This document shows positions 41,673-50,533 of a stretch of 64,000 nucleotides of DNA, in pieces (within the stretch, counting starts at the first letter, position 1; each line of letters begins with the position of its first letter). Below the pieces are notes generated by a model. It saw only the letters and a program-made list of their open reading frames with translations. It was not told the origin of the DNA and made no database searches. The position numbers were made by a program, and so were the translations under genes. The stretch is from Chthonomonas sp. UBA2387 (GTDB lineage: Bacteria; Armatimonadota; Fimbriimonadia; Fimbriimonadales; Fimbriimonadaceae): contig DDSP01000048.1 of assembly GCA_002343445.1 (NCBI GenBank), positions 69,088-133,087 on the forward strand, written 5' to 3'.

Positions 41673-43700
41673 TTAGAACTTGGCGGAGAGCTGGCTCGTG
41701 ACGAACGCGCCCTTCGCTCGGCCCATGCCGGGGAACGGGTTGAAGTAACCCACGCCCTTGGCATCCACGTCGCTGATCTCGGCCAGGAGGCTGAGCTTCG
41801 CGTTGTCGCTGAGGCGGTAGCCCACGCCGGCGCGGAACCAGTTCTCGTTGGGCTTGACCGTCAGGACGTTCATATCCCACTCGACTCGCTCGTAGCCGAG
41901 CATGAGGTTCCAGTTCGGGCTGAAGTGCCAATCAAGACCAGCCTTGAAGCTGTTGATCTTGTCGTCCTTGCCCAGACCAGCGACCGCGCCACCGGGGGTG
42001 GTGACGGTCTTGCCGAGGCCCTTGGCGAACTCGCCGGAGGCGCTCAGCGTGAGGTCCTCGTTCATCTTGAAGTGGCCACCCACTTGCAGGCTCTCGATGT
42101 CGGTGGGGTTCCACCACATGCCGATGCGGCCCCAAGAGCCGGCGGCGCCGAAGTTCGGGCCGATGTTGCGGTAGCCCGCATAGACGCCCCACTTGTCGTT
42201 GCTGTACTTCACCTTGCCGAACAGCGCAGCGTTCTCGTCGTCGAACCGAGACTTGTTGAAGTTCTTCAGGATCGACTTGGAGTAGCCGCCCTCAACCGCG
42301 AGGCTGCCGAACTTGTAGTTGGCAGTCGCCGCCATGACGTCCACGGCGTTGACCTGGTTGGCCGTACCAGCGTAGAGCGTCGTGTTGCTGCGGTTGATGA
42401 TGTACGACAGGTTGATGTTGCCCTTGTCGCTGAGCGGAACGTTGACGTTCGCGCCGAGGACTCGGTCGACCATCAGGGTCGCCGCGCTGAATCCGCCGTA
42501 GCCGATCGGTCGAGCGCCGCCTGCGAGGACGGAGCCGAGCTGACCCGCCATGACCGGCGAGATTTCAACGCCGTTCACGCTCTGGTTGCCCGAGGTGCGA
42601 CCGAAGAACAGGTCGAGGTTCACGCCGCCGAACTTGAAGCCGGCCACGCCGCCCGTGAGGACGTGCTCGCCGCTGTCCCACCGATCGTTCTTGAAGTACG
42701 GGGTGTTGTCGCCGCGCTGGAACACGTAGGGGCTGATCTTGTAGCCGAGGCGACCGACCTTGACCGACGTGCTGTTGCCGAGGATGCTGGCATCGAAGGA
42801 GACGTTGAGGTCCTGGATGTACAGGTCGCCCGCGCCTTCCTGGTAAGCCGCACCAGCGGTGACGGTGCCCTGGGTGCCGAAGCCGTCGTGGAACAGGCCG
42901 TTGGTCACCGCGGGAGCGGAGAGCATGTTGCCGTACACGAACGTGCCCTGCCACTTGGGGCCTTCCTTGTTGGTGCCCTTCATGGTGATGGCGGCCTCGT
43001 GGAATGCCGTGGCGCCCGTGATCAGACCGGATCGGTTGATCGGGAAGCCAGGGACCATGCCGGGGAGGCGACCGTCGACGGTGATCGGCTGGTTGCCGCT
43101 CTGGCCCTTGCCGCTGATCGTCACGAAGTCGATCGTGCCGTTGACCTGGACGTTGAGTCGCTTCTCAAGCTCGTCCATGCGACCGCCGAGGCTGGACAGA
43201 TCCTTCTTCATCTGCTCGACGTCCACGCCAAGGCGGGACAGTTCGCGCTCGAAGGTGCTGGCCATTCGCTTCAGGTTGTCGATTTCCGGCTTCCACTTGG
43301 CGACTTCGTCGGCCTGGTTCTTCATCCGGGCGAGTTCGTCGCGGATGGCGCGGATATCGGCGGAGTGATCGGTGCCGCCGCCGGTTCGGCCCTCAACGCG
43401 ACCGAGGCGAGCGATCAGATCGTCGATCTGGCGCTGCTGGCCGTTGTGGAGCTTCATCAGATAGTCGTACAGGCTGTGGAGCGCGTACGCCATCTCGTAG
43501 CGGGAGGCGGGGCGGGGGCCGCGGAACAGTCCGTCCGGATAGCCCTTGAGCAGGCCCTTGTTGAAGAGTTCCTTCAGTGCGTCGTAAGCCCAGTGAGTCT
43601 CGCTGACGTCCGGGGGAACCGGGCGACCCTGCGCGAGCACGGGGGCGACGACACCAAAGCAGAGGGTTGCGCTGAGCGCATACTTGAGCGTTCGCTTCAT
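41673..43700 (-). CDS. SLH-domain outer membrane porin (OmpM/SlpM-like)
   Basis: The 675-residue protein has a signal peptide (MKRTLKYALSATLCFGVVAPVLAQ), one SLH domain (about 28-80: PDVSETHWAYDALKELFNKGLLKGYPDGLFRGPRPASRYEMAYAL), a long periplasmic coiled coil (about 85-185 with LIARLGRVEGRTG and ADEVAKWKPEIDNL) and a C-terminal beta-barrel ending in QLSAKF with terminal Phe, the outer-membrane assembly signal. This architecture tethers the outer membrane to the cell wall and allows diffusion of small solutes. It is the clearest evidence for a diderm envelope here. Confidence 0.9.
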   Translation of the reverse strand: MKRTLKYALSATLCFGVVAPVLAQGRPVPPDVSETHWAYDALKELFNKGLLKGYPDGLFRGPRPASRYEMAYALHSLYDYLMKLHNGQQRQIDDLIARLGRVEGRTGGGTDHSADIRAIRDELARMKNQADEVAKWKPEIDNLKRMASTFERELSRLGVDVEQMKKDLSSLGGRMDELEKRLNVQVNGTIDFVTISGKGQSGNQPITVDGRLPGMVPGFPINRSGLITGATAFHEAAITMKGTNKEGPKWQGTFVYGNMLSAPAVTNGLFHDGFGTQGTVTAGAAYQEGAGDLYIQDLNVSFDASILGNSTSVKVGRLGYKISPYVFQRGDNTPYFKNDRWDSGEHVLTGGVAGFKFGGVNLDLFFGRTSGNQSVNGVEISPVMAGQLGSVLAGGARPIGYGGFSAATLMVDRVLGANVNVPLSDKGNINLSYIINRSNTTLYAGTANQVNAVDVMAATANYKFGSLAVEGGYSKSILKNFNKSRFDDENAALFGKVKYSNDKWGVYAGYRNIGPNFGAAGSWGRIGMWWNPTDIESLQVGGHFKMNEDLTLSASGEFAKGLGKTVTTPGGAVAGLGKDDKINSFKAGLDWHFSPNWNLMLGYERVEWDMNVLTVKPNENWFRAGVGYRLSDNAKLSLLAEISDVDAKGVGYFNPFPGMGRAKGAFVTSQLSAKF

Positions 43701-43976
43701 GATGTCCGTTCTAGCATCTCCTATCGAGAGTCCACTCTCAGGAGGCTCAGCGGACTTTGGAACCGCTCGGCTCGCACAACTTTCCTTCAGTTTCCTATGC
43801 TCGCCGCGCTATTCCTTAGCCTGCGTCGCTTCCTGCAAGCGGCCTGGCCGAACACATACTTTCAGCCACCTGCAGTTTAGCGCATTCCTGCCGACAATGC
43901 AAGAGCCGATTTGCAGGTTCATGCAAATTCACCTGCCCTAGGTTCGACAGGACCCTTTGGGCATGGGCCGAAGGGC

Positions 43977-44951
43977 TCAAAACCGCAGGGCAAGGTTCAG
44001 CGAGGTTCCTTGGTTGGCGCCCACGCGGCCATAGAGGGAGGCCAGTTCCAACGAGAACGTCTGGTTGCGGTCGAGGTACACGCCCAGCCGGTCCGTCACG
44101 ACGAAGTCGGTGCGAGACTCCTTCACCGAGCCGTAGTCCACGGTCGTCCAAGCCGCCCCGATTCCCAACCCGACGTATGCCGATCCGAAACCCCAAACGT
44201 GCTCGTAGCCCAAGACGGCGATGCCGACCTCGGCGTCTCCGAAGTCGTCGCGCCCCTTGGTCCCGAGGAACGTCAGCGTAAGGAAGTCTTCGTTCTGCCG
44301 TCGCGAACCCAGGCTCTGCAGCGCGTACGCCATGCTGAGCGACACATTGTCCTTCTGGGTTTTGCGCAACGACTCGTTGCCTAGGAAGTACGCACCGAAG
44401 GCGACCCGCAGGGGGGCTTTTCTCTGTGCGACCGATGAGGACCGCGTTTCGGGTCGCTCCTGCCCCTTGGGCGGCGCAGCCGTGGGAGAGGGCTGGGTCA
44501 CGGGCGGCACTTGCGGCTGAGGCGATTGCCCTCGGACGGGAAGTCCCACGTCGAAGCGCACGCCGCCGGCGGGTGGCGGCTCGATGGCGGGGGGTGGCTC
44601 GCTGGTTTTGGTGGGCGGAGGCTCGGCGGGCGGCGTCTCGCCCCGATACACCAGCGCCTCCGCGATCGCGCCGTCGAGCTTTCGGATGGCCGCAATGAAC
44701 ATGGTTTGGCTAGGGTTGCGCGCGAGGAAGGAACGAACGTCGGCCCACGTGCGCGTGGCCGCGTATTCGCCGCCTCGGATTTTGAGCGCGATGATCGTCT
44801 CGCCTGCTACAACCGCTTCTTGGGTTCCAGAGCCCGAGATGCGTGCCTCGGGCGAGTTGGGGTCGGCGACGATCCCGCGCAACCCAGAGGCCTGAGCCCA
44901 CACAGCGGCCGTTGAGACCATCAACACGCACCACAAGCCGAAACGAAGCAT
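43977..44951 (-). CDS. Secreted or outer-membrane protein with C-terminal beta-barrel-like domain
   Basis: The 324-residue product starts MLRFGLWCVLMVSTAAVWAQ (signal peptide), followed by a small domain (ISGSGTQEAVVAGETIIALKIRGG), a Pro-rich linker (about 105-165, repeated PPP and QP) and a C-terminal beta-rich domain ending TSLNLALRF, again with terminal Phe. AAGGTGA lies 5 nt before the ATG at 44951 and decides this start over an in-frame ATG at 44972. It may be an outer-membrane or surface protein of unknown role. It is transcribed in the same direction as the SLH porin, 276 bp upstream. Confidence 0.72.
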   Translation of the reverse strand: MLRFGLWCVLMVSTAAVWAQASGLRGIVADPNSPEARISGSGTQEAVVAGETIIALKIRGGEYAATRTWADVRSFLARNPSQTMFIAAIRKLDGAIAEALVYRGETPPAEPPPTKTSEPPPAIEPPPAGGVRFDVGLPVRGQSPQPQVPPVTQPSPTAAPPKGQERPETRSSSVAQRKAPLRVAFGAYFLGNESLRKTQKDNVSLSMAYALQSLGSRRQNEDFLTLTFLGTKGRDDFGDAEVGIAVLGYEHVWGFGSAYVGLGIGAAWTTVDYGSVKESRTDFVVTDRLGVYLDRNQTFSLELASLYGRVGANQGTSLNLALRF

Positions 44952-45165
44952 TGGAGTCACCTTTCCGAGCAAGCCGATTATAACCCTGCCAGGCAGAGAT
45001 GCGGGCTAAAGACGGGTTCAAACGCCAGTTTGTCCCTTTGGGCCTAGAAGAACCCGCACGAATGCTGGTTGGTCCCGTTGAGGATGCGGAATGAATCAGC
45101 CGATATATGCCTTGACGACACAGCAGGCGCCGGTCGCCCTGTTGAGGAGGAAACACACACCGACC

Positions 45166-45558
45166 ATGGTTATCACGAAGAAATCGCGCAAGGGCTTCAC
45201 GCTTGTCGAGCTCCTTGTCACCGTACTCATCCTTGCCGTTCTGATGGCAGTCGCGCTCCCGCTCTACCTGAGCGCGGTCGCCGACTCCGAGAAGAAGACG
45301 GCCCGCTCCAACATGCAGACGATCGCGAACGCCGTTCAGGCTTGGAAGATCAAGACGGGCGAAGATTACGCCCCGATCGCCAGCCCTGTCAGCACCACGC
45401 TGCTCGACCTGCAGAGCGAGCCCGTTTGCCCGCGCGGCGGCGAGTACTTTGTCGACCTCAGCGCCGAGCCGTTCACGGTCCACAGCACGATCGAAGAATT
45501 CGAAGATGCCGATGGTCCCTGCGGCGCCGGCTACACCCCCGGCTGCGACGGCAGCTAG
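45166..45558 (+). CDS. Prepilin-like protein
   Basis: The 130-residue protein starts MVITKKSRKGFTLVELLVTVLILAVLMAVALPLY, the type IV prepilin class III motif with cleavage expected before F in GFTLVE and Glu at position 5. A short globular domain follows with two Cys near the C-terminus (CPRGGEYFVD and DADGPCGAGYTPGCDGS), which may form a disulfide as in GspG/PilA proteins. The ATG at 45166 is used; AGGAGG at 45145-45150 is 15 nt upstream, which is a little long. A GC-rich hairpin follows the gene. Confidence 0.83.
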   Translation: MVITKKSRKGFTLVELLVTVLILAVLMAVALPLYLSAVADSEKKTARSNMQTIANAVQAWKIKTGEDYAPIASPVSTTLLDLQSEPVCPRGGEYFVDLSAEPFTVHSTIEEFEDADGPCGAGYTPGCDGS

Positions 45559-45585
45559 TCTGCCCACTAAGCCGACCGGAAATTC

Positions 45586-45610
45586 GGCCTCGCCCCTTCG
45601 GGGCGGGGCC
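45586..45610. terminator. GC-rich hairpin between convergent genes
   Basis: GGCCTCGCCCC and GGGGCGGGGCC pair (one mismatch) around a TTC loop in the gap between the prepilin-like gene and rpoD. There is no clear T-run, so termination strength is uncertain. Confidence 0.55.
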
Positions 45611-45629
45611 GCTGGTCGTTTGGGGGGTC

Positions 45630-46664
45630 TCAGGCTTCGCCGACGAACTCGATCAGGCGATAGCTGCGCGACGTGGATTTGAGCCGCCGCAGGATGCGCT
45701 GCTCGATCTGGCGAACCCGCTCCCGCGTGATATCGAGTTCCTTGGCGACTTCTTCCAGCGTGCGGTGATGCCCGTCGTCCAGTCCGTAGCGCAAGATGAT
45801 CACTTCGCGCTCTCGCTCGTGAAGGTCCGACAGCATTTCGTCGATCAGCGAACGCATGATCGCCCGGGTCGTGGACGCGTCTGCGGATTCGCTGTCATCC
45901 GTGAGGAAGTCGGACAGCGACGAGTCGTCGCTGTTGGCGAACGGCGAGTCGAGGGATAGCGGTTCGTGGATGGCCGCGAAGAACTCGGCCACTTTTTCCG
46001 ATCCCATGCCGGTCGCATCGGCGATCTCCTGGATCGTCGCGTCCCGCCCAAGGGTCTGTTGCAGGCGCGAAGCGGCGCGGAGCAACTTGCTCGTGGCTTC
46101 CAGCGTGTGGACGGGGATGCGGATCGTTCGCCCTTGGTCGCTGACGGCACGGGCCACGGACTGGCGGATCCACCACGTCGCGTAGGTGCTGAACCGGAAC
46201 CCGCGCTCGCAATCGAACTTCCCGACGGCTCGGATCAATCCCACATTGCCTTCTTGGATCAGGTCCTGGAGCGACAGCCCACGTCCAACGTACCGCTTGG
46301 CGATGCTCACCACCAGGCGCAGGTTCGCCTCGATCAACGCCTGCTTTGCGGCTTCGTTGCCCTGCTTGGCCGCGCGGGCCAGTTCGGCTTCGCGATCGGC
46401 GGACAGCAGGGGAATCCGCCCGATCCGACGCAACCACATGCGAACGGAATCGTCCAGATGGACGCCGTCGAAAGCCACCTCTGATGTGCTGTCCTGTTCC
46501 GAGTCAGGGGACGCGGAGGGATGGGATGCGCCAGAGGTCGCCTCGCGGCTCGACTGGTCGCGAGGCGTACCCACCTGAGGCACCCGTTCCGCACCGGACG
46601 CCGCAGGGACGCTTCCTTCAACTTCCACATCGCCCCAGGCGGACCCGATCGGTGTTTTTGCCAT
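45630..46664 (-). CDS. rpoD: Primary (RpoD/SigA-type) RNA polymerase sigma factor
   Basis: The 344-residue protein has an acidic, low-complexity N-terminus, then region 1.2 (VRMWLRRIGRIPLLSADREAELA), regions 2.1-2.4 (ANLRLVVSIAKRYVGRGLSLQDLIQEGNVGLIRAVGKFD and FRFSTYATWWIRQSVARAVSDQGRTIRIPVH), region 3 and region 4.2 (LEEVAKELDITRERVRQIEQRILRRLK). It recognises the housekeeping -10 TANNNT and -35 elements. It lacks a long non-conserved insert and a typical region 1.1. The gene lies downstream of dnaG on the same strand, the conserved dnaG-rpoD order. Confidence 0.95.
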   Translation of the reverse strand: MAKTPIGSAWGDVEVEGSVPAASGAERVPQVGTPRDQSSREATSGASHPSASPDSEQDSTSEVAFDGVHLDDSVRMWLRRIGRIPLLSADREAELARAAKQGNEAAKQALIEANLRLVVSIAKRYVGRGLSLQDLIQEGNVGLIRAVGKFDCERGFRFSTYATWWIRQSVARAVSDQGRTIRIPVHTLEATSKLLRAASRLQQTLGRDATIQEIADATGMGSEKVAEFFAAIHEPLSLDSPFANSDDSSLSDFLTDDSESADASTTRAIMRSLIDEMLSDLHEREREVIILRYGLDDGHHRTLEEVAKELDITRERVRQIEQRILRRLKSTSRSYRLIEFVGEA

Positions 46665-46740
46665 GGAGCACTTGCAGCAGCTTGTTCAGCTTCCATTCAC
46701 TATAGCAAAGGAATGGGGAAATCCCGCCGATTTTTTGCGG

Positions 46741-48465
46741 TCAATTTCCAGCGCGCCGCCGAAGCCGCTCTTGAAGCTCGCGCAACTTGGCGTCGTCGGC
46801 GTCGTTGAGCCCCTCCTGCGCCATGGCCAACCGCTCGCGCCTCTCCTTGGCCGAGCGCAGTTTGGCCGCGCAATCTTCGAGGTACGACTCGGAGAGGAAG
46901 GGCCGCTCCATGAACGAGAGGTCCACCAGGAGCGACACGGCATCGTCGTCGGCGATTTCGGCGATCCACTCGGCGGGTTCGCCCGTCGGTCCGGTTTCGT
47001 CGAACGCCCCGACCATCGCGCTTCGCAGGGCGAGCCCTTCGGGCGTGTAGCACAATCCTTCCTCGCGAATCGCCTTCCACGCCTGAGCCATGAAGCTCTG
47101 GCGCAGCAAGCCTCTGAACAGTCCCCGCTCCTCCACGGACAGCGGCGGAGCGCTCCGCTTCTTGGCGGCGGGTTGCGTCGAAGGTGCGCTCGACCGATAG
47201 ATGCGACGGTGCTTGGCGACTTCGGTCCGTAGTGCGCGTTGAGCGGCGATCTGATCGGAGTGTCCGGGGTAGCGCGTCGCCAATCGCACGATGAGCCGGT
47301 CCAGCTCCATCGCGTTGGATTGCTTGGACATCACGCGCACGGCTTCGCGCCAGAACCCCTCTTGGGTGGGGGCCAGCTGGCTTTCGAGGTGGGCGAGTTC
47401 GAAGTCGATGGGGGAGATTCCCGCCTCCACCACGGCTTTCACGCCGCTCGGGCCCCTGGCTTTGAGCAACGTGTCGGGGTCGTCGCCTTCGCGCATGACG
47501 GCCACCTTCACCTCGATCTCGGCCGCTTGCAGCAATTCGGCGGCGCGGATGGCGGCCTTGGCTCCCGCTTCGTCCGCATCGTATAGGATCACGACCTTGC
47601 GGCACCACCGGCGGAGCAGGCGCACTTGGTCGTCGGCCAAGGCGGTGCCCAGCGAGGCGACGGCGTTCGTCACGCCCGCGCGGTGGCACGCGATCGTGTC
47701 CATGTAACCTTCGACGAGCACGGCTTCGTTGCCCTTGGAGACGGCGTCGCGGGCCAGATGGAACCCGTAGAGCACCTTGCTCTTGCGGTAGAGCGGCGTG
47801 TCGGAACTGTTGATGTACTTCGGGTGGACGTCGCCCATCGCCCTTCCGCCGAAGGCCACCAGTTCGCCTCGTTCGTCGCGGATGGGGAACATGAGCCGTC
47901 CCCTGAACCGATCGAAGTAGCCGCCGGAGTCATCCTCGTCCACCAGAAAGAGCTCTCGGGCCTGGGCCAGCTTGACGCCCTTTCGTTGCAGGTGGTTGGC
48001 GAGCGCCCCGCCGCCTGGGGAGAAGCCGATCTCCCATCGGAAGAGCGACTCCTTGTCCAGTCCCCGATTCTCGCAGTACGCGGCGGCTTCCTTGCTGAGT
48101 TCGAACTGGGTCCGGAAGAACTCCTGGGCCAGGCGCATGATGCTGCGGTGGTCGGTGAGGTCTTCTTTGGGGACGTCGGCGCGTCGGGAGAGCTTGACGC
48201 CGACGGATTCGGCGAGGATGCGGAGCGCTTCGGGGAAGTCGAGGCGCTGGGTCTTCATGACCCAGGTGAACGCGTCGCCGCTCTCGCCGCAGGCCCAACA
48301 TCGGTAGCGCTGGAGGGTCGGGCTGACCGAGAACGACGGTTTGGAATCGTCGTGAAAGGGGCAGAGTCCGACATAGTTGCGCCCGGATCGTTTCAGGGCG
48401 ACTTGTTTGGAGACAAGTTCGACCAGATCGATCCGGGCGCGTACTTCAGCGAGATCGTCGGCCAA
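46741..48465 (-). CDS. dnaG: DNA primase
   Basis: The 574-residue protein has the CHC2 zinc finger (GLCPFHDDSKPSF...YRCWACGESGDAFTWV), the RNA-polymerase core with HPKYINSSDTPLY and KSKVLYGFHLARD, and the TOPRIM motifs VLVEGYMDTIACH and VILYDADEAGAKAA. The C-terminal helicase-binding region is short and ends in an Arg/Glu-rich helix (LRELQERLRRRAGN). It synthesises RNA primers at the replication fork. It is followed by rpoD on the same strand. Confidence 0.97.
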   Translation of the reverse strand: MADDLAEVRARIDLVELVSKQVALKRSGRNYVGLCPFHDDSKPSFSVSPTLQRYRCWACGESGDAFTWVMKTQRLDFPEALRILAESVGVKLSRRADVPKEDLTDHRSIMRLAQEFFRTQFELSKEAAAYCENRGLDKESLFRWEIGFSPGGGALANHLQRKGVKLAQARELFLVDEDDSGGYFDRFRGRLMFPIRDERGELVAFGGRAMGDVHPKYINSSDTPLYRKSKVLYGFHLARDAVSKGNEAVLVEGYMDTIACHRAGVTNAVASLGTALADDQVRLLRRWCRKVVILYDADEAGAKAAIRAAELLQAAEIEVKVAVMREGDDPDTLLKARGPSGVKAVVEAGISPIDFELAHLESQLAPTQEGFWREAVRVMSKQSNAMELDRLIVRLATRYPGHSDQIAAQRALRTEVAKHRRIYRSSAPSTQPAAKKRSAPPLSVEERGLFRGLLRQSFMAQAWKAIREEGLCYTPEGLALRSAMVGAFDETGPTGEPAEWIAEIADDDAVSLLVDLSFMERPFLSESYLEDCAAKLRSAKERRERLAMAQEGLNDADDAKLRELQERLRRRAGN

Positions 48466-48477
48466 GGCCGGGCGACC

Positions 48478-49335
48478 TCACACTTTGCCGGCGGAAACCA
48501 CGACGCCGGTGACTTCGTAGTTGCCGTTTCGCTTCAGTTTGTTGAATCGGAACGCGACTTTGTCGTTCTTCAGGTAGCGGACCACGAGGGTGTCGGAGCT
48601 GATGTCGTACCCATCGGGGTTGCCGTACTTGGTCATGACGTTGCCGAACGACACGCCGAAGCCGACGCCTTGCCGCGTTTTGACCTTGCCATCGTTGATG
48701 CCGACGGCTTCGATCTGCACGACTTGGTTGTACTTGTTCAGGATGAACCCGTAGCGGCTGCCGCTGCGGTTGTAGACCCATCGCGTGTACTCGGCGTTCT
48801 CGGTGGCTCCACCGCCCGGGGCGCGTCCACCGGGGGCGCCGGGGAAGCCCATGCCCGCCGGAGGTCCGGCCGGGGGTCGCTGGGTGCTGGGCCCGCCGAC
48901 TTGGCTGGCGCCTTCGATCTGGGGCACGGACTGCCGAAGCGAGTCGGTGCTTTGAAGAATGGTGTCGCCGAAGTCGAAGCCGTTGTTCAGGTCGATGCCC
49001 ATGGGCGCGCCGCCTCGGGCGCCGGCTCCTCGTCCTGCAGCGCCGGCAGGGGGTCCGCCGGCTGCGGGGAATCCGCCGCGTCCGCCGAATCCGCCAGGGG
49101 GGCCACCGGCCGGAGCACCGCCACCGGCTCCGCCGGCGCCAATGCCCGCACCGCCGCCGATGGCGACGGCCTGAATCTCGTTCGGTGTTCCGTACAGCCC
49201 GATCAGCCGGATGCCGGTGTCAAACAACTTCACGCCGACGAGCCCTGTTTCGGCTCGGGTTGGGGTTCCTTGCGTCGCGCCGCCCGCAACAAGCGACGTG
49301 GCTGCAACGACCAAAGCGATTGCTTTCAGTCTCAA
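48478..49335 (-). CDS. Secreted Gly/Pro-rich protein, function unknown
   Basis: The 285-residue product starts with TTG at 49335 (LRLKAIALVVAATSLVAGG, a Sec signal), supported by GGAGG 8 nt upstream; the longer open frame has no ribosome site. The N-terminal segment is followed by a long Gly/Pro/Ala-rich low-complexity stretch (about 60-205) and a folded C-terminus (about 205-285: YTRWVYNRSGSRYGFILNKYNQVVQIEAVG, then GVGFGVSFGNVMTKYGNPDGY). The final domain looks like a small beta-sheet unit seen in exported Armatimonadota proteins. I do not know its function. It ends 13 bp before dnaG. Confidence 0.72.
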   Translation of the reverse strand: MRLKAIALVVAATSLVAGGATQGTPTRAETGLVGVKLFDTGIRLIGLYGTPNEIQAVAIGGGAGIGAGGAGGGAPAGGPPGGFGGRGGFPAAGGPPAGAAGRGAGARGGAPMGIDLNNGFDFGDTILQSTDSLRQSVPQIEGASQVGGPSTQRPPAGPPAGMGFPGAPGGRAPGGGATENAEYTRWVYNRSGSRYGFILNKYNQVVQIEAVGINDGKVKTRQGVGFGVSFGNVMTKYGNPDGYDISSDTLVVRYLKNDKVAFRFNKLKRNGNYEVTGVVVSAGKV

Positions 49336-49343
49336 GAATTCGT

Positions 49344-49348
49344 CCTCC
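49344..49348 (-). promoter_or_regulatory. Ribosome binding site deciding a TTG start
   Basis: GGAGG (CCTCC on the plus strand) lies 8 nt before the TTG at 49335, so that codon is the probable start of the secreted Gly/Pro-rich protein. Confidence 0.6.
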
Positions 49349-49582
49349 GATTGCCCGACGTTTGGACGTCGGGAAGTCTGTGAATAGGACGCACCTTCGC
49401 CCAGGGAGGTCACAAGGTCCCAAAGCGGGTTCGTCCGAGGTTCCTGAGGTATACCTGACGCCAAGAACAGGAGCCTCCGATGGGGCCAAAGCCCGCCGTT
49501 CGCGTTCGTCCGGAACCCTTGGCGTCGCCTTCGGCCTTCTCTTTGGATGAATCCTGATCAACGAGGAGTTTTCGAACCCAAC

Positions 49583-49906
49583 ATGGCAAGCAACCTATCC
49601 CTGACCGCCGCTGAATTCGACGAGAAAGTTCTGCAATCCCCCGTCCCCGTCTTGGTGGACTTCTGGGCCGAGTGGTGTGGCCCGTGCAAGGCGATCGGCC
49701 CCTCGGTCGAAGAGATCGCTTCCGAGTACGCGGACAAGGCGCGCGTCTTCAAAGTGGACGTGGACTCCGAAGGCGAACTCGCGATGAAGTACGGCATCAT
49801 GAGCATCCCCGCGCTGCTCGTTTTCAAGGGCGGCCAGGAGGTTGACCGCATGGTCGGCGCCGGCCCCAAGCAGAAGATCGCCGGACTGCTCGACCGCCAA
49901 CTCTGA
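49583..49906 (+). CDS. trxA: Thioredoxin
   Basis: The 107-residue protein has the fold order of thioredoxin and the active site WAEWCGPCKAIGP with Cys at 32 and 35, followed by DVDSEGELAMKYGIMSIPALLVFKGG with the cis-Pro. It reduces disulfides in cytoplasmic proteins such as ribonucleotide reductase. The ATG at 49583 gives the standard length; an in-frame ATG at 49547 would add 12 atypical residues. Confidence 0.95.
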   Translation: MASNLSLTAAEFDEKVLQSPVPVLVDFWAEWCGPCKAIGPSVEEIASEYADKARVFKVDVDSEGELAMKYGIMSIPALLVFKGGQEVDRMVGAGPKQKIAGLLDRQL

Positions 49907-49915
49907 CGGTCGGCG

Positions 49916-50482
49916 CTACCGGGGCATCTTGAAGTCCCATCGCCCCGCAAGGACGCCATTGGCGTCCTTGCGGACCTGCATACCTGCATAAGGGCGTGTG
50001 CCAAACCTTCCCACGCGGTCCCAATAGGCCCGGTTGACCAGTGGGTCTCCCTCGAACAGGATGTCGGCGAAGTAGAACCCCGTGCGCGAGCCCGACGCCA
50101 ATCCGTACGCGTGGATGTGAGCGGGTTCGGTGCCGCCGGGATACGGCGCTGGGCGCGTCGTGCGCAAGACGTACTGCCCCTTGGCATTGGTCTTGAGCCA
50201 GCCGCGCAGCGTTCCGTGCCACCTAGTCCACCCGCTGGGAGACTCGCCGGAAGGGTAGAGCCCGCGGGCATCCGTGTGGTGGAAGTAGAGGGTGACCCCG
50301 GCGGCGGGCGTCTTCCCATCCGCCTGAGTGACGGTGCCTCGCACCTCCAACTTGGGTCCGGCGTGCGCGGGAGGCGCGATCTCGAGCACGTGGGTCAGAT
50401 TGCGCGGAGCGTCGAGTACGGGAAGCCAGTCCGGCTCCGGCCGATTCTGGGCGACGAGGGCGAAAGCGAGGAGCGCGACCAC
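49916..50482 (-). CDS. Secreted intradiol-dioxygenase-like protein
   Basis: The 188-residue protein (GTG start) has a short signal-like N-terminus (MVALLAFALVAQ) and then the Dioxygenase_C beta-sandwich: VRGTVTQADGKTPAAGVTLYFHHTDARGLY, LRGWLKTNAKGQYVLRTTRPAPYPGGTEPAHIH. The HIH pair and upstream Tyr residues correspond to iron ligands of protocatechuate and catechol dioxygenases. It is shorter than the classic enzymes and exported, so it may be a structural relative rather than an aromatic-degrading enzyme. It is convergent with thioredoxin, 9 bp apart. Confidence 0.78.
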   Translation of the reverse strand: MVALLAFALVAQNRPEPDWLPVLDAPRNLTHVLEIAPPAHAGPKLEVRGTVTQADGKTPAAGVTLYFHHTDARGLYPSGESPSGWTRWHGTLRGWLKTNAKGQYVLRTTRPAPYPGGTEPAHIHAYGLASGSRTGFYFADILFEGDPLVNRAYWDRVGRFGTRPYAGMQVRKDANGVLAGRWDFKMPR

Positions 50483-50533
50483 GGGCTTTGTTACGGCTAG
50501 GAGATCGGCGGCGGTTCCACCCTGCCTCCGGTC

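Noticed and set aside
44992..45165. tRNA-like GGGTTCAAAC segment or a c-di-GMP riboswitch upstream of the prepilin-like gene
   Set aside because: No acceptor stem, anticodon arm or GEMM consensus could be found. The isolated motif is not enough.
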